NCBI RefSeq assembly: GCF_937468385.1
Contig: NZ_CALBWS010000001.1
Span: 492,178 to 556,177, forward strand
Source of the DNA: Neobacillus rhizosphaerae
GTDB taxonomy: Bacteria; Bacillota; Bacilli; Bacillales; Cytobacillaceae
Direction: 5' to 3'
Length of the DNA stretch: 64,000 bases
Shown: piece by piece, positions 19,112 to 28,230 of the stretch
Layout of the letters: the number at the start of each line of letters is the position of its first letter
Numbering within the stretch: the first letter of the stretch is position 1
Made by a program: the position numbers and the translations under genes
Notes under the pieces: model-generated
What the model was told of the DNA's origin: nothing
Databases searched by the model: none
What the model saw: the letters and a program-made list of their open reading frames with translations, nothing else

Positions 19112-20215
19112 CTACCTTTGATTTTCTTTTACAAGTTGTTTCATTAAGGAAAATAGCCTGCCCGCTGAATCCGGAACACCGATTTTTTTAGCCTTTATTT
19201 TCATTTCCTTTAATGCATCAATATTTAACAGAATTTGGTCAATGTGGTTCACAAGACTTTTACTATTTAGATCTTTTTCTAATAATAATTCCGCTGCCCC
19301 ATGGTCACTTAATGATCTCGCGTTTTTTTCTTGATGATTATTGGTTACATAGGGACTTGGGACTAGAATGCTTGGAATACCTAGTGAGGTTATTTCGGCA
19401 AGGGTCGTTGCTCCTGCCCTTGAAACTACTAAATCAATACCAGCAAGTACCTCTGGCATATTATGAACAAATGGTTTTATCACCACATTTTTCGGACTTC
19501 CAACTAACTCTACCTCTTTTTTGACATCCTCATAATGAACATCGCCAGTTATATAGAGAATTTGGTAAGGTTTTTCAGCGAATTCCGATAAGGCTTTAAC
19601 GACAGCTTCATTGATTGGTCTGGCACCACGGCTGCCTCCAAAGATCAAAACAGCTGGTTTGGTTGTACTGAGTCCTGCTGAAAGTCGCCCCTGAATTCCA
19701 TCCTTACCGATTACCTCAGATGCACGGGGGTTTCCAGTAAAAACTACCTTGTCACCAGGAAAATAATCTTTTGCCTCAGCAAAACAAATAGCAATTTTGT
19801 TCACATAACGGCTTAAAAATTTATTTGTAAGGCCTGGGACACTATTTTGTTCGTGAATGATTGTTGGAATACGGAGCTTTGAGGCTGCATATACAACTGG
19901 TCCGCATACATATCCGCCCGTTCCAATGACAACGTCAGGCTTAAACTCCTTTAATATCTTTTTACTATCCTTCACGCCTTTTAAGAAACGAAGAACAGTT
20001 TTTACATTTTCAAAGGAAAGCTTTCTTTTAAAACCAGTAATATTAATCGCTTTAAAAGCAATCTTTTCCCTAGGGACAATCTTACTCTCCAAGCCATTTA
20101 TTGTACCTATGTATAGAAACTCTGCATCTTTGTTCTCTTTTTGAATCTCCCTGATTAGTGCGAGAGCAGGATAAATATGTCCACCCGTTCCTCCACCGCT
20201 TACTACTATTTTCAT
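19112..20215 (-). CDS. murG: Lipid II synthase MurG (GlcNAc transferase)
   Basis: Membrane-associated glycosyltransferase that converts lipid I to lipid II. The 367-residue GT-B protein has the N-terminal glycine loop [15 protein letters not shown] (residues 6-20), [27 protein letters not shown] and the UDP-GlcNAc-binding stretch [14 protein letters not shown] near residue 260-275. SD TGAGGTGG. It works after MraY and before the SpoVE-class proteins encoded upstream. Confidence 0.98.
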   Translation of the reverse strand: MKIVVSGGGTGGHIYPALALIREIQKENKDAEFLYIGTINGLESKIVPREKIAFKAINITGFKRKLSFENVKTVLRFLKGVKDSKKILKEFKPDVVIGTGGYVCGPVVYAASKLRIPTIIHEQNSVPGLTNKFLSRYVNKIAICFAEAKDYFPGDKVVFTGNPRASEVIGKDGIQGRLSAGLSTTKPAVLIFGGSRGARPINEAVVKALSEFAEKPYQILYITGDVHYEDVKKEVELVGSPKNVVIKPFVHNMPEVLAGIDLVVSRAGATTLAEITSLGIPSILVPSPYVTNNHQEKNARSLSDHGAAELLLEKDLNSKSLVNHIDQILLNIDALKEMKIKAKKIGVPDSAGRLFSLMKQLVKENQR

Positions 20216-20339
20216 TTTTCCACCTCATTAACTATTTAACACATCTTATTGCATTCCTATCTTACTATAAAAACAGATTAAAGAAAGCAAATGAAAAAAG
20301 AATGTTATCTAAATGTAAAGATTTGCTTAAAATATTCCT

Positions 20340-20372
20340 TAAAACAAAAAGAACCCTGCCACTTAACAGGGT
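20340..20372 (-). terminator. Terminator after spoVE
   Basis: Minus strand: ACCCTG/CAGGGT stem with an eight-base loop, then TTCTTTTTGTTTT. It lies only seven bases from the spoVE stop, suggesting that murG is at least partly transcribed on its own. Confidence 0.7.
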
Positions 20373-20378
20373 ATCCTT

Positions 20379-21479
20379 TTAATATCTTGAATAGCGGCTA
20401 ATATTAAGGAGAACTCCAATAGCCATTAACATCAAGGTCAACGAGGAGCCCCCGTAGCTTAAAAATGGCAATGTTATGCCTGTTACAGGCATAAGCCCTG
20501 TTACTACACCGACATTAATCATTACTTGGATGGCTACCATTGCAATGATTCCGACTGCAAGAAAACTACCATATAAATCAGGAGCACCTAGGGCGATTCG
20601 AATCCCCCGCCACAACAGGAGGGCAAATAGTAGTAAAATAAACGAACCACCAATAAACCCTAATTCTTCGGAAAGTATAGCGAAGATAAAATCTGTTTGC
20701 GGTTCTGGTAAGTAAAAAAACTTCTGCCTGCTCTCGCCAAGACCAAGCCCAAATAAACCGCCAGGGCCAATCGCATAAAGCGATTGAATAATTTGAAACC
20801 CGCTCCCGAGGGGGTCAGACCAGGGATCTAAAAAGGAGGTAATCCTTTTTATTCGATACGGAGCGGAAGCAATCAAGCCGACAAAACCAGCAACTCCGAG
20901 CAGCCCTAAAAAGGCAAAATGACTAATGCGGGCACCAGCAATGAAAATCATCACTACACAAGTCCCCATCATGACCGTTCCAGTACCTAAATCTGGCTGT
21001 AGCATAATCATTGCAAAAGCAATAAATGCAAGACCTAATGAAGGGACAAGGCCTTTCTTAAAAGAAGTAATCAGCTTTTGCCTTTCTGAAAGGTATTTTG
21101 CTAAAAAGGCGATCATAGCCAGCTTCATAAATTCTGAAGGCTGAATGGAAAAGGCTCCTACTCCTATCCAGCTTCTTGAACCATTTCGGACATTGCCAAT
21201 ACCAGGTATTAACACCAAAATCAATAACACAAAACAGACGATTATAATGGTTTTCGACCAAGTTCTCCATGTCCAGTAGTTGATATTCATAATAAAAAAC
21301 ATGGCTGCAATTCCGACCCCGGCAAATAAGGTTTGCCTTTTTGCAAAGAAAAAGGAATCATGAAATTTAAATTCAGCCCAGATAGCACTTGCGCTGTAAA
21401 CCATAATTAGTCCTATTGCCAGTAGCGTAAAGGTTACAATCATTAAAATAAAATCAGGAGTTGTTCTCTTTGTCGGCAC
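20379..21479 (-). CDS. spoVE: SEDS-family cell-wall polymerase SpoVE
   Basis: A ten-segment SEDS membrane protein of 366 residues, exactly the B. subtilis SpoVE length. SEDS proteins are glycosyltransferases that polymerise lipid II with a partner class B PBP; SpoVE works with SpoVD in spore cortex synthesis. Family blocks YSASAIWAEFKFHDSFFFAK, QPSEFMKLAMIAFLAKYLS, EELGFIGG and GITLPFLSYGGSSL are present. The frame opens earlier (21494) but the second of two tandem GTG codons (21479) lies seven bases from a GAGGTG SD. Its position between murD and murG and close similarity favour SpoVE over FtsW. Confidence 0.94.
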   Translation of the reverse strand: MPTKRTTPDFILMIVTFTLLAIGLIMVYSASAIWAEFKFHDSFFFAKRQTLFAGVGIAAMFFIMNINYWTWRTWSKTIIIVCFVLLILVLIPGIGNVRNGSRSWIGVGAFSIQPSEFMKLAMIAFLAKYLSERQKLITSFKKGLVPSLGLAFIAFAMIMLQPDLGTGTVMMGTCVVMIFIAGARISHFAFLGLLGVAGFVGLIASAPYRIKRITSFLDPWSDPLGSGFQIIQSLYAIGPGGLFGLGLGESRQKFFYLPEPQTDFIFAILSEELGFIGGSFILLLFALLLWRGIRIALGAPDLYGSFLAVGIIAMVAIQVMINVGVVTGLMPVTGITLPFLSYGGSSLTLMLMAIGVLLNISRYSRY

Positions 21480-21525
21480 CACTATACACCTCAACTAGGA
21501 GTTTTAGGGCTTAGTACTATAGGTG

Positions 21526-21720
21526 TTTAGCTACAGCGCCTGGGGATCGACGCTCGCGCTTCCGCTTTTAGTATTGTCTAGCTACAGCGCCCAGCGGCTA
21601 GTAGACTTCGCTCTTCTCCCTACGATAAGTCAACATCGGTTCGCTCCCGCTCACCGTGTTTCCTTTATCTCAGTCGAAGCGCTCCAGTCTATACGCCGCT
21701 AAACGGGCGCTTCCGCTTTT
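21526..21720. repeat. Tandem copies (one short, one long) of the dispersed intergenic repeat
   Basis: A short unit (21526-21569; TTTAGCTACAGCGCC...GCGCTTCCGCTTTT) is followed by a long unit (21574-21720) that shares CTACGATAAGTCAACATCG, GTGTTTCCTTTATCTCAGT and ATACGCCGCT with the copy at 2312-2461. It fills the spoVE-murD gap inside the cell-wall cluster. Confidence 0.8.
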
Positions 21721-21738
21721 CGTATGGACAAGCCCTTA

Positions 21739-23088
21739 TTAAAGCTTATGCACCGCTTCGATAAAAATGTCACCCCTGACTTCAAAAGTTTTATATTGAT
21801 CCCAGCTGGCACAAGCTGGAGATAACAGGAGGACATCACCTGATTCGGAATAACGATAAGCTTCAGACACTGCCTTGTCAACATTATCGACACGCTTGAT
21901 TGTTTTTATTCCCGCCTCGCTTCCAACCCGCTCAATCTTTGGAGCTGTCTGTCCAAATGTAATCATTGCTTTAACATTTTTTAAATAGGGAAGGAGTTCA
22001 TCAAACTCATTTCCCCGGTCGAGCCCTCCAGCGAGTAAGATTATGGGGGCTTCAAATGCGGCAAGGGCCTTGATTGTTGCTAAAATATTGGTGGCCTTTG
22101 AGTCGTTATAAAACTTTCTTCCGTTCAATTCCGTGACAAATTGCAAGCGATGCTTTACACCCGTAAAGGATTTTAACACTTCTTGAATCGCACTATTTTC
22201 TACACCGGAAAGTTTGGCTGCTGCCATAGCAGATAAAATATTTTCGAGATTATGTACTCCCGGTAAGGCTATATCGGCAATTTCCATTATCTGCTCATCA
22301 TTAAAACAGATCCAGCCATTGCTGATGTACGCACCTTCAGATAGCTGCTTCTTAGTAGAAAAAGGAATAATTTTCGCTCTAGTATGACGGGCAATTTCAA
22401 ATGTTTCTTCCTGATCTGCATTAATGATTAAATATTCCAGCTCAGTTTGATTTTCAGTGATATTCGCTTTCGCTTTTTTATATTCTTCTCTCGTCCCATG
22501 ATAATCCAGGTGTGCATCATAAAGGTTTGTAATGATGGCAATTTTAGGGTTAAAGGTTTTAATTCCCATTAGCTGAAAAGAGGATAATTCAATGACAATC
22601 ACATTTTCCTTCTTTGCCTTTTGGGCAACACCAGACGCAACAGTTCCAATATTCCCGGCAATTAAAGGCTTTTTCCCACCCTCATTCAGCATCTCATGAA
22701 TAAGCGTTGTTGTTGTTGTTTTGCCATTTGTCCCGGTAATAGCAATAAACGGTGCTTCGGAAATTTGATAGGCTAGCTCGACTTCTGTAATTACAGGAAT
22801 CCCCTTTTTAAATGCCCCTTCAATTATTGGGTTGTTATATGGTATTCCAGGATTTTTTACAATCAGCTCAAAGCCCTCATCCAATAGTTCAATCGGGTGA
22901 TCTCCACAAATCACTTTTATCCCTTGCTCTAATAACCCCTGAGCCTCGGGATTTTCAGATAATGGCTTTTTATCATTAACTGTGACAAAGGCACCAAGTT
23001 TATGTAATAGAGCAGCTGCGGTCACTCCACTCTTTGCCAGGCCAAGAACTAGTATTTTTTTATGACGATAACATTCAATCTGCTTCAC
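21739..23088 (-). CDS. murD: UDP-MurNAc-Ala-D-Glu ligase MurD
   Basis: ATP-dependent ligase adding D-glutamate to UDP-MurNAc-L-Ala. The 449-residue protein has the N-terminal Rossmann domain ([19 protein letters not shown]), the central ATPase P-loop [14 protein letters not shown] (about residues 114-127) and a C-terminal domain with FYNDSKATN and [12 protein letters not shown]. It starts with GTG after GAGGTG and directly abuts mraY (one-base junction). Confidence 0.97.
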   Translation of the reverse strand: MKQIECYRHKKILVLGLAKSGVTAAALLHKLGAFVTVNDKKPLSENPEAQGLLEQGIKVICGDHPIELLDEGFELIVKNPGIPYNNPIIEGAFKKGIPVITEVELAYQISEAPFIAITGTNGKTTTTTLIHEMLNEGGKKPLIAGNIGTVASGVAQKAKKENVIVIELSSFQLMGIKTFNPKIAIITNLYDAHLDYHGTREEYKKAKANITENQTELEYLIINADQEETFEIARHTRAKIIPFSTKKQLSEGAYISNGWICFNDEQIMEIADIALPGVHNLENILSAMAAAKLSGVENSAIQEVLKSFTGVKHRLQFVTELNGRKFYNDSKATNILATIKALAAFEAPIILLAGGLDRGNEFDELLPYLKNVKAMITFGQTAPKIERVGSEAGIKTIKRVDNVDKAVSEAYRYSESGDVLLLSPACASWDQYKTFEVRGDIFIEAVHKL

Positions 23089-24066
23089 TTACAACCACAC
23101 CTCAATATAGATTCCTAGGATCGCTAGTATAAGTCCAACACTCCAGAAGGTAACAACAACTCTCCATTCGGACCAGCCAACTAATTCATAGTGATGATGT
23201 AACGGGCTCATTCGGAAAATTCGCTTCCCAGTAGTCTTAAAAGATGCTACCTGGAGAATAACCGATAAGGTTTCGATGACAAATACCCCGCCAATAATAA
23301 TTAGCAGTATTTCAAGTTTTGTTAAAATCGCCATAGCAGCAATCGCACCACCTAACGCAAGCGAGCCCGTATCCCCCATGAAAACCTTAGCAGGATGTGC
23401 GTTAAAGACCAAGAATCCCAAGACTGCTCCTACAACAGCAACTGAGAAAATGGCTATTTCGAAGTTGTTTTGATTCCACGCAAGAACGGCAAATGCACCA
23501 AAAGCGATGGCCGCGGTTCCTGACACCAAGCCGTCGAGTCCATCTGTCAAATTGACCGCATTTGAAAATCCAACCAGCCAGAAAATGACTAAAAAAACAT
23601 ATGACCACCCTAAATCAATCGAATAATCACTAAAGGGCAATTTGATTTCAGTTGATTGTCCAGTATGTTTATAGATAAGATAAAAAATAACGGAAATAAT
23701 AATTTGACCTAAAAGCTTTTGTTTTGATGTCAATCCTAAATTTCGTTTCAAAACCACTTTAATAAAATCGTCCAAGAACCCTAATAAACCGAACCCAAAA
23801 GTAACAAACAGCAATAAAAACACAGTTACAGGTATTTGGTCAGAGTATTTTCCAATCATGACAATTGTCGTAATAATGATAGAGAATAATATCATCACAC
23901 CGCCCATTGTCGGAGTTCCAGATTTTTTTTGGTGTGATTTAGGACCTTCTTCCCGAATGCTTTGTCCAAATTTCAACCTTCTCAAGAAGGGAATAAAAAT
24001 CGGTGAAAGTAAAACTGAAACGAGAAAGCCCATAACAATTGTGAAAAAAATAACTTGCTCCTTCAT
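23089..24066 (-). CDS. mraY: Phospho-MurNAc-pentapeptide translocase MraY
   Basis: Ten-segment membrane enzyme that makes lipid I from UDP-MurNAc-pentapeptide and undecaprenyl phosphate. The 325-residue protein has [22 protein letters not shown], the catalytic [16 protein letters not shown] and [13 protein letters not shown], ending with [16 protein letters not shown]. Its SD, AAAGGAGGGG, lies within the last codons of the orphan Mur-domain gene upstream, so those two genes are translationally linked. Confidence 0.98.
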   Translation of the reverse strand: MKEQVIFFTIVMGFLVSVLLSPIFIPFLRRLKFGQSIREEGPKSHQKKSGTPTMGGVMILFSIIITTIVMIGKYSDQIPVTVFLLLFVTFGFGLLGFLDDFIKVVLKRNLGLTSKQKLLGQIIISVIFYLIYKHTGQSTEIKLPFSDYSIDLGWSYVFLVIFWLVGFSNAVNLTDGLDGLVSGTAAIAFGAFAVLAWNQNNFEIAIFSVAVVGAVLGFLVFNAHPAKVFMGDTGSLALGGAIAAMAILTKLEILLIIIGGVFVIETLSVILQVASFKTTGKRIFRMSPLHHHYELVGWSEWRVVVTFWSVGLILAILGIYIEVWL

Positions 24067-24067
24067 T

Positions 24068-24517
24068 TTATCCCCTCCTTTCCGAAGTATTAGCCATTTT
24101 ATTTGTTAGCTTTTCTAATATCACAGCTATATCATATGTTTGTTTATTTTCATTAAGAAGTTTTTTATTTGTAATTTTAAAGTTAGTTATCTCCATATTA
24201 CTATTCATTTCTCCATCTAATTTTTCATTATATTGTTTTATTATCTCTCTTATTGCTTCCGCATTATCATTAGTAAAAAAAACGGGGAAGTGGTTTGGTG
24301 TATATTGTGGCAGCTTTTTTCTATGATCCCAAATGGCTGCGATAGCTCCATTAGCAATGGCGTCCAAAAGTTCTCCTGATTCTTCATTTAAAGGAACAAA
24401 CAATCCTTTCGGCTGGGAAACATTAGCCTGGTCTGTAACCGTATAAAATGAAAAGTCGTCTTCTATCCCTCGTTTATCAATGATCAAGTCTGCCAGGTCT
24501 TTACTAGCTAAATACAT
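24068..24517 (-). CDS. Orphan Mur-ligase N-terminal-domain protein between murE and mraY
   Basis: A 149-residue soluble protein. Residues about 25-100 resemble the UDP-binding N-domain of MurE/MurF (compare [25 protein letters not shown] and [16 protein letters not shown] with the MurE next door: [34 protein letters not shown]). The central ATPase P-loop (GTNGKT) and ligase C-domain are absent; a polar tail of 50 residues follows and ends against mraY. It is not a recent frameshift of murF, because no remainder lies downstream. SD GAGGTGA supports translation. Function unknown; it could bind UDP-sugar precursors or the Mur enzymes. Confidence 0.75.
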   Translation of the reverse strand: MYLASKDLADLIIDKRGIEDDFSFYTVTDQANVSQPKGLFVPLNEESGELLDAIANGAIAAIWDHRKKLPQYTPNHFPVFFTNDNAEAIREIIKQYNEKLDGEMNSNMEITNFKITNKKLLNENKQTYDIAVILEKLTNKMANTSERRG

Positions 24518-24519
24518 TC

Positions 24520-25983
24520 TTATCTCACCTCAATTGCTTCCCTTACCACCAGCCGGTCATCAAACTCATGAACAACATCCCCAATAATTTGATAGGTTTC
24601 ATGACCTTTTCCGGCTATTAAAATAACATCACCCAATGATGCCTGTCGTACAGCCATGTTTATAGCTGCTTTTCGGTCAGGAATGACTTGGTAGGATTCC
24701 CCTTCGACGCCTGCCTCCATATCCTTTAAAATCGCTAATGGATCTTCACTTCTAGGGTTATCGGAAGTGAGGATTGGATCTGTTGCCAAGCTGCAGGCAA
24801 TTCTTGCCATCAAAGGCCGCTTGGTTCTATCTCTGTCACCACCACAACCAACGACAACGAAAACCCTTTTCGTTGCGAAATGTTGAATCGTTTTTAAAAC
24901 ATTTTCTAGACTGTCTGGTGTATGGGCATAATCGACAATAACTGTATAATCTTGACCTGCATTCACAAGTTCAAACCTTCCAGCCACACCCTCGACACTT
25001 TCAATGGAAGCGATAATTTCGTTGATCCCTATCCCGGATACCAATGCAGCTGCAATACTTGCTAGAACATTATAAACACTGAATTTACCGAGAAACTGCA
25101 TATGAATTGGATAGGAAACTGCTTCAATCACAAGATCAAAATTTGTCCCTTTAGGAGTCATGTGGATGTTTTTTGCCTGTATATCGGCCTTTTCATCAAT
25201 CCCGTATGTAATTACATGCGCAGCCGTTGACCTTCTAAACATGTCTGACGCAGGGTCATCAGCATTTAAGACAGCAAATTTAGATTTATTATTATTATCA
25301 AAGGTATTGCCTAGCTGAGCAAATAATAAGCTCTTGGCTCGTTGGTATTCAGCCATTGTTTTATGGTAATCAAGATGGTCCTGGGTCAGGTTGGTAAATA
25401 CCGCAACATCATAATCACAACCGTGGACTCTGCCTTGGTCAAGGGCGTGCGAGGAGACTTCCATGACCGCTAAACCGACCCCGGCATCAACCATTTGCCG
25501 AAAGTTTTTTTGAAGTGTCAGACTCTCAGGGGTTGTGTTCTTCGTCTCGAATATCCTGTCAGCAATTTTCGTATACATCGTGCCAATAAGGCCCGTTTTT
25601 TCTCCTGCATCTGCAAAGATTTTTTCAATCAAATGACTAGTTGTTGTTTTTCCATTCGTTCCGGTGATGCCAATTAAATGCAGCTTTTTCGTTGGCTGCT
25701 CGTAAAAGGTATCTGCGAGCACTGCCATAGCACGTGTTGTATCCTTAACAAGGACAACAGGTACATCTAGAAATAACGGGCGCTCAGCAAGGATCGCAGC
25801 AGCCCCTTTTGCAACAGCAGCTTCTGCAAAATCATGGCCGTCAACCGTGTAGCCTTTAATACAAATAAATAAGCTCCCTTTTTGCACCTTCCGATTATCG
25901 TTTTCAATCGATGTAATTTCCGGGTTTTCGCCCTTAAAAGGAACTATTGGATGCAAAGACTTAAGCAGCTCTTGTAGCTTCAT
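24520..25983 (-). CDS. murE: UDP-MurNAc-tripeptide synthetase MurE (meso-DAP adding)
   Basis: ATP-dependent ligase adding the third stem-peptide residue. The 487-residue protein has the N-domain ([18 protein letters not shown]), the P-loop [18 protein letters not shown] (about 107-124), ADIQ... central domain and the substrate-selecting motif DNPRSEDP near residue 400; DNPR is the marker for meso-diaminopimelate rather than lysine. C-terminal GKGHETYQ is intact. Three bases separate its stop from the orphan gene start. Confidence 0.97.
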   Translation of the reverse strand: MKLQELLKSLHPIVPFKGENPEITSIENDNRKVQKGSLFICIKGYTVDGHDFAEAAVAKGAAAILAERPLFLDVPVVLVKDTTRAMAVLADTFYEQPTKKLHLIGITGTNGKTTTSHLIEKIFADAGEKTGLIGTMYTKIADRIFETKNTTPESLTLQKNFRQMVDAGVGLAVMEVSSHALDQGRVHGCDYDVAVFTNLTQDHLDYHKTMAEYQRAKSLLFAQLGNTFDNNNKSKFAVLNADDPASDMFRRSTAAHVITYGIDEKADIQAKNIHMTPKGTNFDLVIEAVSYPIHMQFLGKFSVYNVLASIAAALVSGIGINEIIASIESVEGVAGRFELVNAGQDYTVIVDYAHTPDSLENVLKTIQHFATKRVFVVVGCGGDRDRTKRPLMARIACSLATDPILTSDNPRSEDPLAILKDMEAGVEGESYQVIPDRKAAINMAVRQASLGDVILIAGKGHETYQIIGDVVHEFDDRLVVREAIEVR

Positions 25984-26123
25984 GTTCTCTCATATCCTCT
26001 CATGACCTTACATACATTTTTGCTAGTAATTACTCTAAAAAGATCTTAAGCAAAAGTTCCATCTTATTTTACATTAAATAATTATATTTTGCTATTTAGT
26101 TATGGAGGTTATATAAAAATTAG

Positions 26124-26147
26124 ACGGCGGAAAACATTCCGGCCGCC
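26124..26147 (-). terminator. Imperfect hairpin downstream of spoVD
   Basis: GGCGGAAAACATTCCGGCCGCC folds on the minus strand and is followed by an A/U-rich stretch (TCTAATTTTTA). It lies 28 bp after the spoVD stop. Confidence 0.5.
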
Positions 26148-26175
26148 CTTTAAATGACTTTCTATCTAATTCATG

Positions 26176-28095
26176 TTAATCGCCTTTACCGAAATAAAGC
26201 CTAATCTTTGAATCTTCTTTTACTTTGGTACCTGCTTCAGGTGATTGTCTGACGACAATATCTCCTTCGCCGCTTGCGTCAATTCTTAAATTAATTATCT
26301 GTTCTTGGAGTTCACTTTTTGATAACCCGACAAAATCAGGCAGCTTTATTAAAGGAGTATTCGGCCATTTAATTTTCTTCTCAATTTGATCGGTTCTAGG
26401 TTTTACTCCCATCACACTCAATCCATCCTTCATAATATTACCAACGATTGGTGCACTGATGGTCCCCCCAAAGGCCGTTACTCCTTTAGGATTATCGACG
26501 GCAACATAAACCACAATCTGTGGATCATCAGCTGGGGCAAAGCCTATAAATGAAACAATAAAATTATTTTCTAAATATCTTCCGTTTTGCGCTTTTTGTG
26601 CCGTACCTGTTTTACCGCCAATTCGATATTGATCTACAAACGCATTTCCCCCTGTTCCTTGGGCTACAACACTCTCAAGGGCATGGCGAATTTCCTTCGA
26701 TGTTTTCTCGGAAATGACTTTCCGCTTTTCTTCAGGTGAGTTCCTCATCACCACTTCTTTTGTAATAGGGTCAACTAACTCCTTGGCGATAAATGGTTTG
26801 TATAAAATTCCACCATTAATAGCTGCAGATACAGCAGCTACCTGCTGGATTGGTGTAACCGATACACCTTGTCCGAAAGCAGTTGTTGCCTGTTCAACAG
26901 GGCCAACCCGGTTTATATTAAATAAAATCCCTGTACCTTCCCCTTGCAAATCAATTCCTGTCTTCTGGCCAAAGCCAAAATCCTTTATATATTTAAATAG
27001 CTTTTCCTTTCCTAAACGCTCTCCTAATTCCACGAACCCCGGGTTACAGGAGTTTTGAACAACTTCCAACATGGTTTGGCTACCATGACCGCCTCTTTTC
27101 CAGCATTTTAACCTTGCACCTGCCACTTGTACTGAACCCGAATCATGGAAGTGGTCTTTTTCCAAGTCCACTTTTCCTTCATTCAACGCCGCTGCAAGGG
27201 TAATAATTTTGAAAGTTGAACCCGGTTCATAGGTGGACCATACTGGGAGGTTTCGGTTATATACTTCTTGCGGTACATTACGGAAATTTGCCGGATCAAA
27301 GGTCGGCCTACTAGACATCGCTAATATTTCGCCATTATTGGGATTCATGGCGATTGCGACAATTCCATCCGGATTATATTTAGCCTCGGCAATATCCAGT
27401 TCCCGTTCTACAATGGTCTGTATTTTTGAATCGATAGTTAGTTTCAAATCAAGACCGTTAATTGGATGCTCATAATCATCGGCCATTTCATTCATTCTTT
27501 CCCCTTTAGCATTAGCGTAGAATTTGACAGCACCTCGTTCACCACTTAACTCTTTATCATAGTACTGCTCTAATCCCATCAACCCTTGATTGTCCACTCC
27601 AGTAAACCCAAGTACATGGGAGAGATAACTCTTATTTGGATAATGGCGTTTGGAGTCTTCGCCAATATAGATACCTTTTAGGCCGAGGGCTCTAATTTCT
27701 TTTGCTTTTTCGTGCGAAATTTTTCTTCCTTCCTTTATCCTTACTGACGATGCCTTTTTGGTTATATCACGATAGGCTTTGTCTTTTGGCATATTTAACA
27801 CCGATGCCAGCTTTTCAGCAGTTTCTGCCGGATTTTTAACTTGCTTTGGAATAACATAAACAGTGGGAGCACTAATATTCGTTGCTAACGGGATTCCATT
27901 GCGGTCAACAATCTGTCCCCGTTCAGGTTCAAAAGGAATATTCCGACTCCACAACCCTTTAGCACGATCAGTCAACATATCACCAAGAACAAATTGTACA
28001 TAACCAAGCCGGACATCAATAACCAAAAAGGTTAATATTCCAACGAAAAGTGCAAGCAATAGCCGTTTTCGGACAGTAACATTAGACACACGCAT
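26176..28095 (-). CDS. spoVD: SpoVD, sporulation-specific class B penicillin-binding protein
   Basis: Transpeptidase for spore cortex made in the mother cell and partner of SpoVE. The 639-residue protein has one N-terminal membrane segment (about 11-33), a dimerisation domain starting at PFEPERGQIVDRNG, and the transpeptidase motifs STFK (about 295), SCN (about 350) and KTGTAQ (about 490), plus one C-terminal PASTA domain (LPDFVGLSKSELQ). The frame opens at 28167, but MRVSNVTVRKRLLL at 28095 aligns with SpoVD and follows a GGAGG SD. Confidence 0.95.
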   Translation of the reverse strand: MRVSNVTVRKRLLLALFVGILTFLVIDVRLGYVQFVLGDMLTDRAKGLWSRNIPFEPERGQIVDRNGIPLATNISAPTVYVIPKQVKNPAETAEKLASVLNMPKDKAYRDITKKASSVRIKEGRKISHEKAKEIRALGLKGIYIGEDSKRHYPNKSYLSHVLGFTGVDNQGLMGLEQYYDKELSGERGAVKFYANAKGERMNEMADDYEHPINGLDLKLTIDSKIQTIVERELDIAEAKYNPDGIVAIAMNPNNGEILAMSSRPTFDPANFRNVPQEVYNRNLPVWSTYEPGSTFKIITLAAALNEGKVDLEKDHFHDSGSVQVAGARLKCWKRGGHGSQTMLEVVQNSCNPGFVELGERLGKEKLFKYIKDFGFGQKTGIDLQGEGTGILFNINRVGPVEQATTAFGQGVSVTPIQQVAAVSAAINGGILYKPFIAKELVDPITKEVVMRNSPEEKRKVISEKTSKEIRHALESVVAQGTGGNAFVDQYRIGGKTGTAQKAQNGRYLENNFIVSFIGFAPADDPQIVVYVAVDNPKGVTAFGGTISAPIVGNIMKDGLSVMGVKPRTDQIEKKIKWPNTPLIKLPDFVGLSKSELQEQIINLRIDASGEGDIVVRQSPEAGTKVKEDSKIRLYFGKGD

Positions 28096-28143
28096 ATAAT
28101 GAATGATCCTCCTTTTTCCAGCATTCACTTTACAATATCGTTC

Positions 28144-28173
28144 ATTTATATGCTTGTACTTTTTCAAATAGAA
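28144..28173 (-). promoter_or_regulatory. Candidate sigmaE promoter of spoVD
   Basis: Minus strand: TTCTATT (28173-28167), 14-bp spacer, CATATAAAT (28152-28144), resembling the sigmaE -35 (ATATT core) and -10 (CATACAAT). spoVD is sigmaE-dependent in B. subtilis; it lies 50 bp upstream of the start codon. Confidence 0.42.
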
Positions 28174-28201
28174 CGAAACCTCAGGGTAATAGACATGTAA
28201 A

Positions 28202-28225
28202 AATCCCGCTTTAAAAGGCGGGATT
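28202..28225 (-). terminator. Terminator after pbpB
   Basis: Stem AATCCCGC/GCGGGATT around a short A/T loop, followed on the minus strand by TTTTTACATG. It lies five bases beyond the pbpB stop and separates the vegetative mraZ-pbpB unit from spoVD. Confidence 0.75.
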
Positions 28226-28230
28226 CACAG

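Noticed and set aside
20379..21479. Calling the SEDS gene ftsW
   Set aside because: Residue blocks, 366-residue length and the murD-spoVE-murG order match SpoVE; FtsW in Bacillus lies elsewhere.
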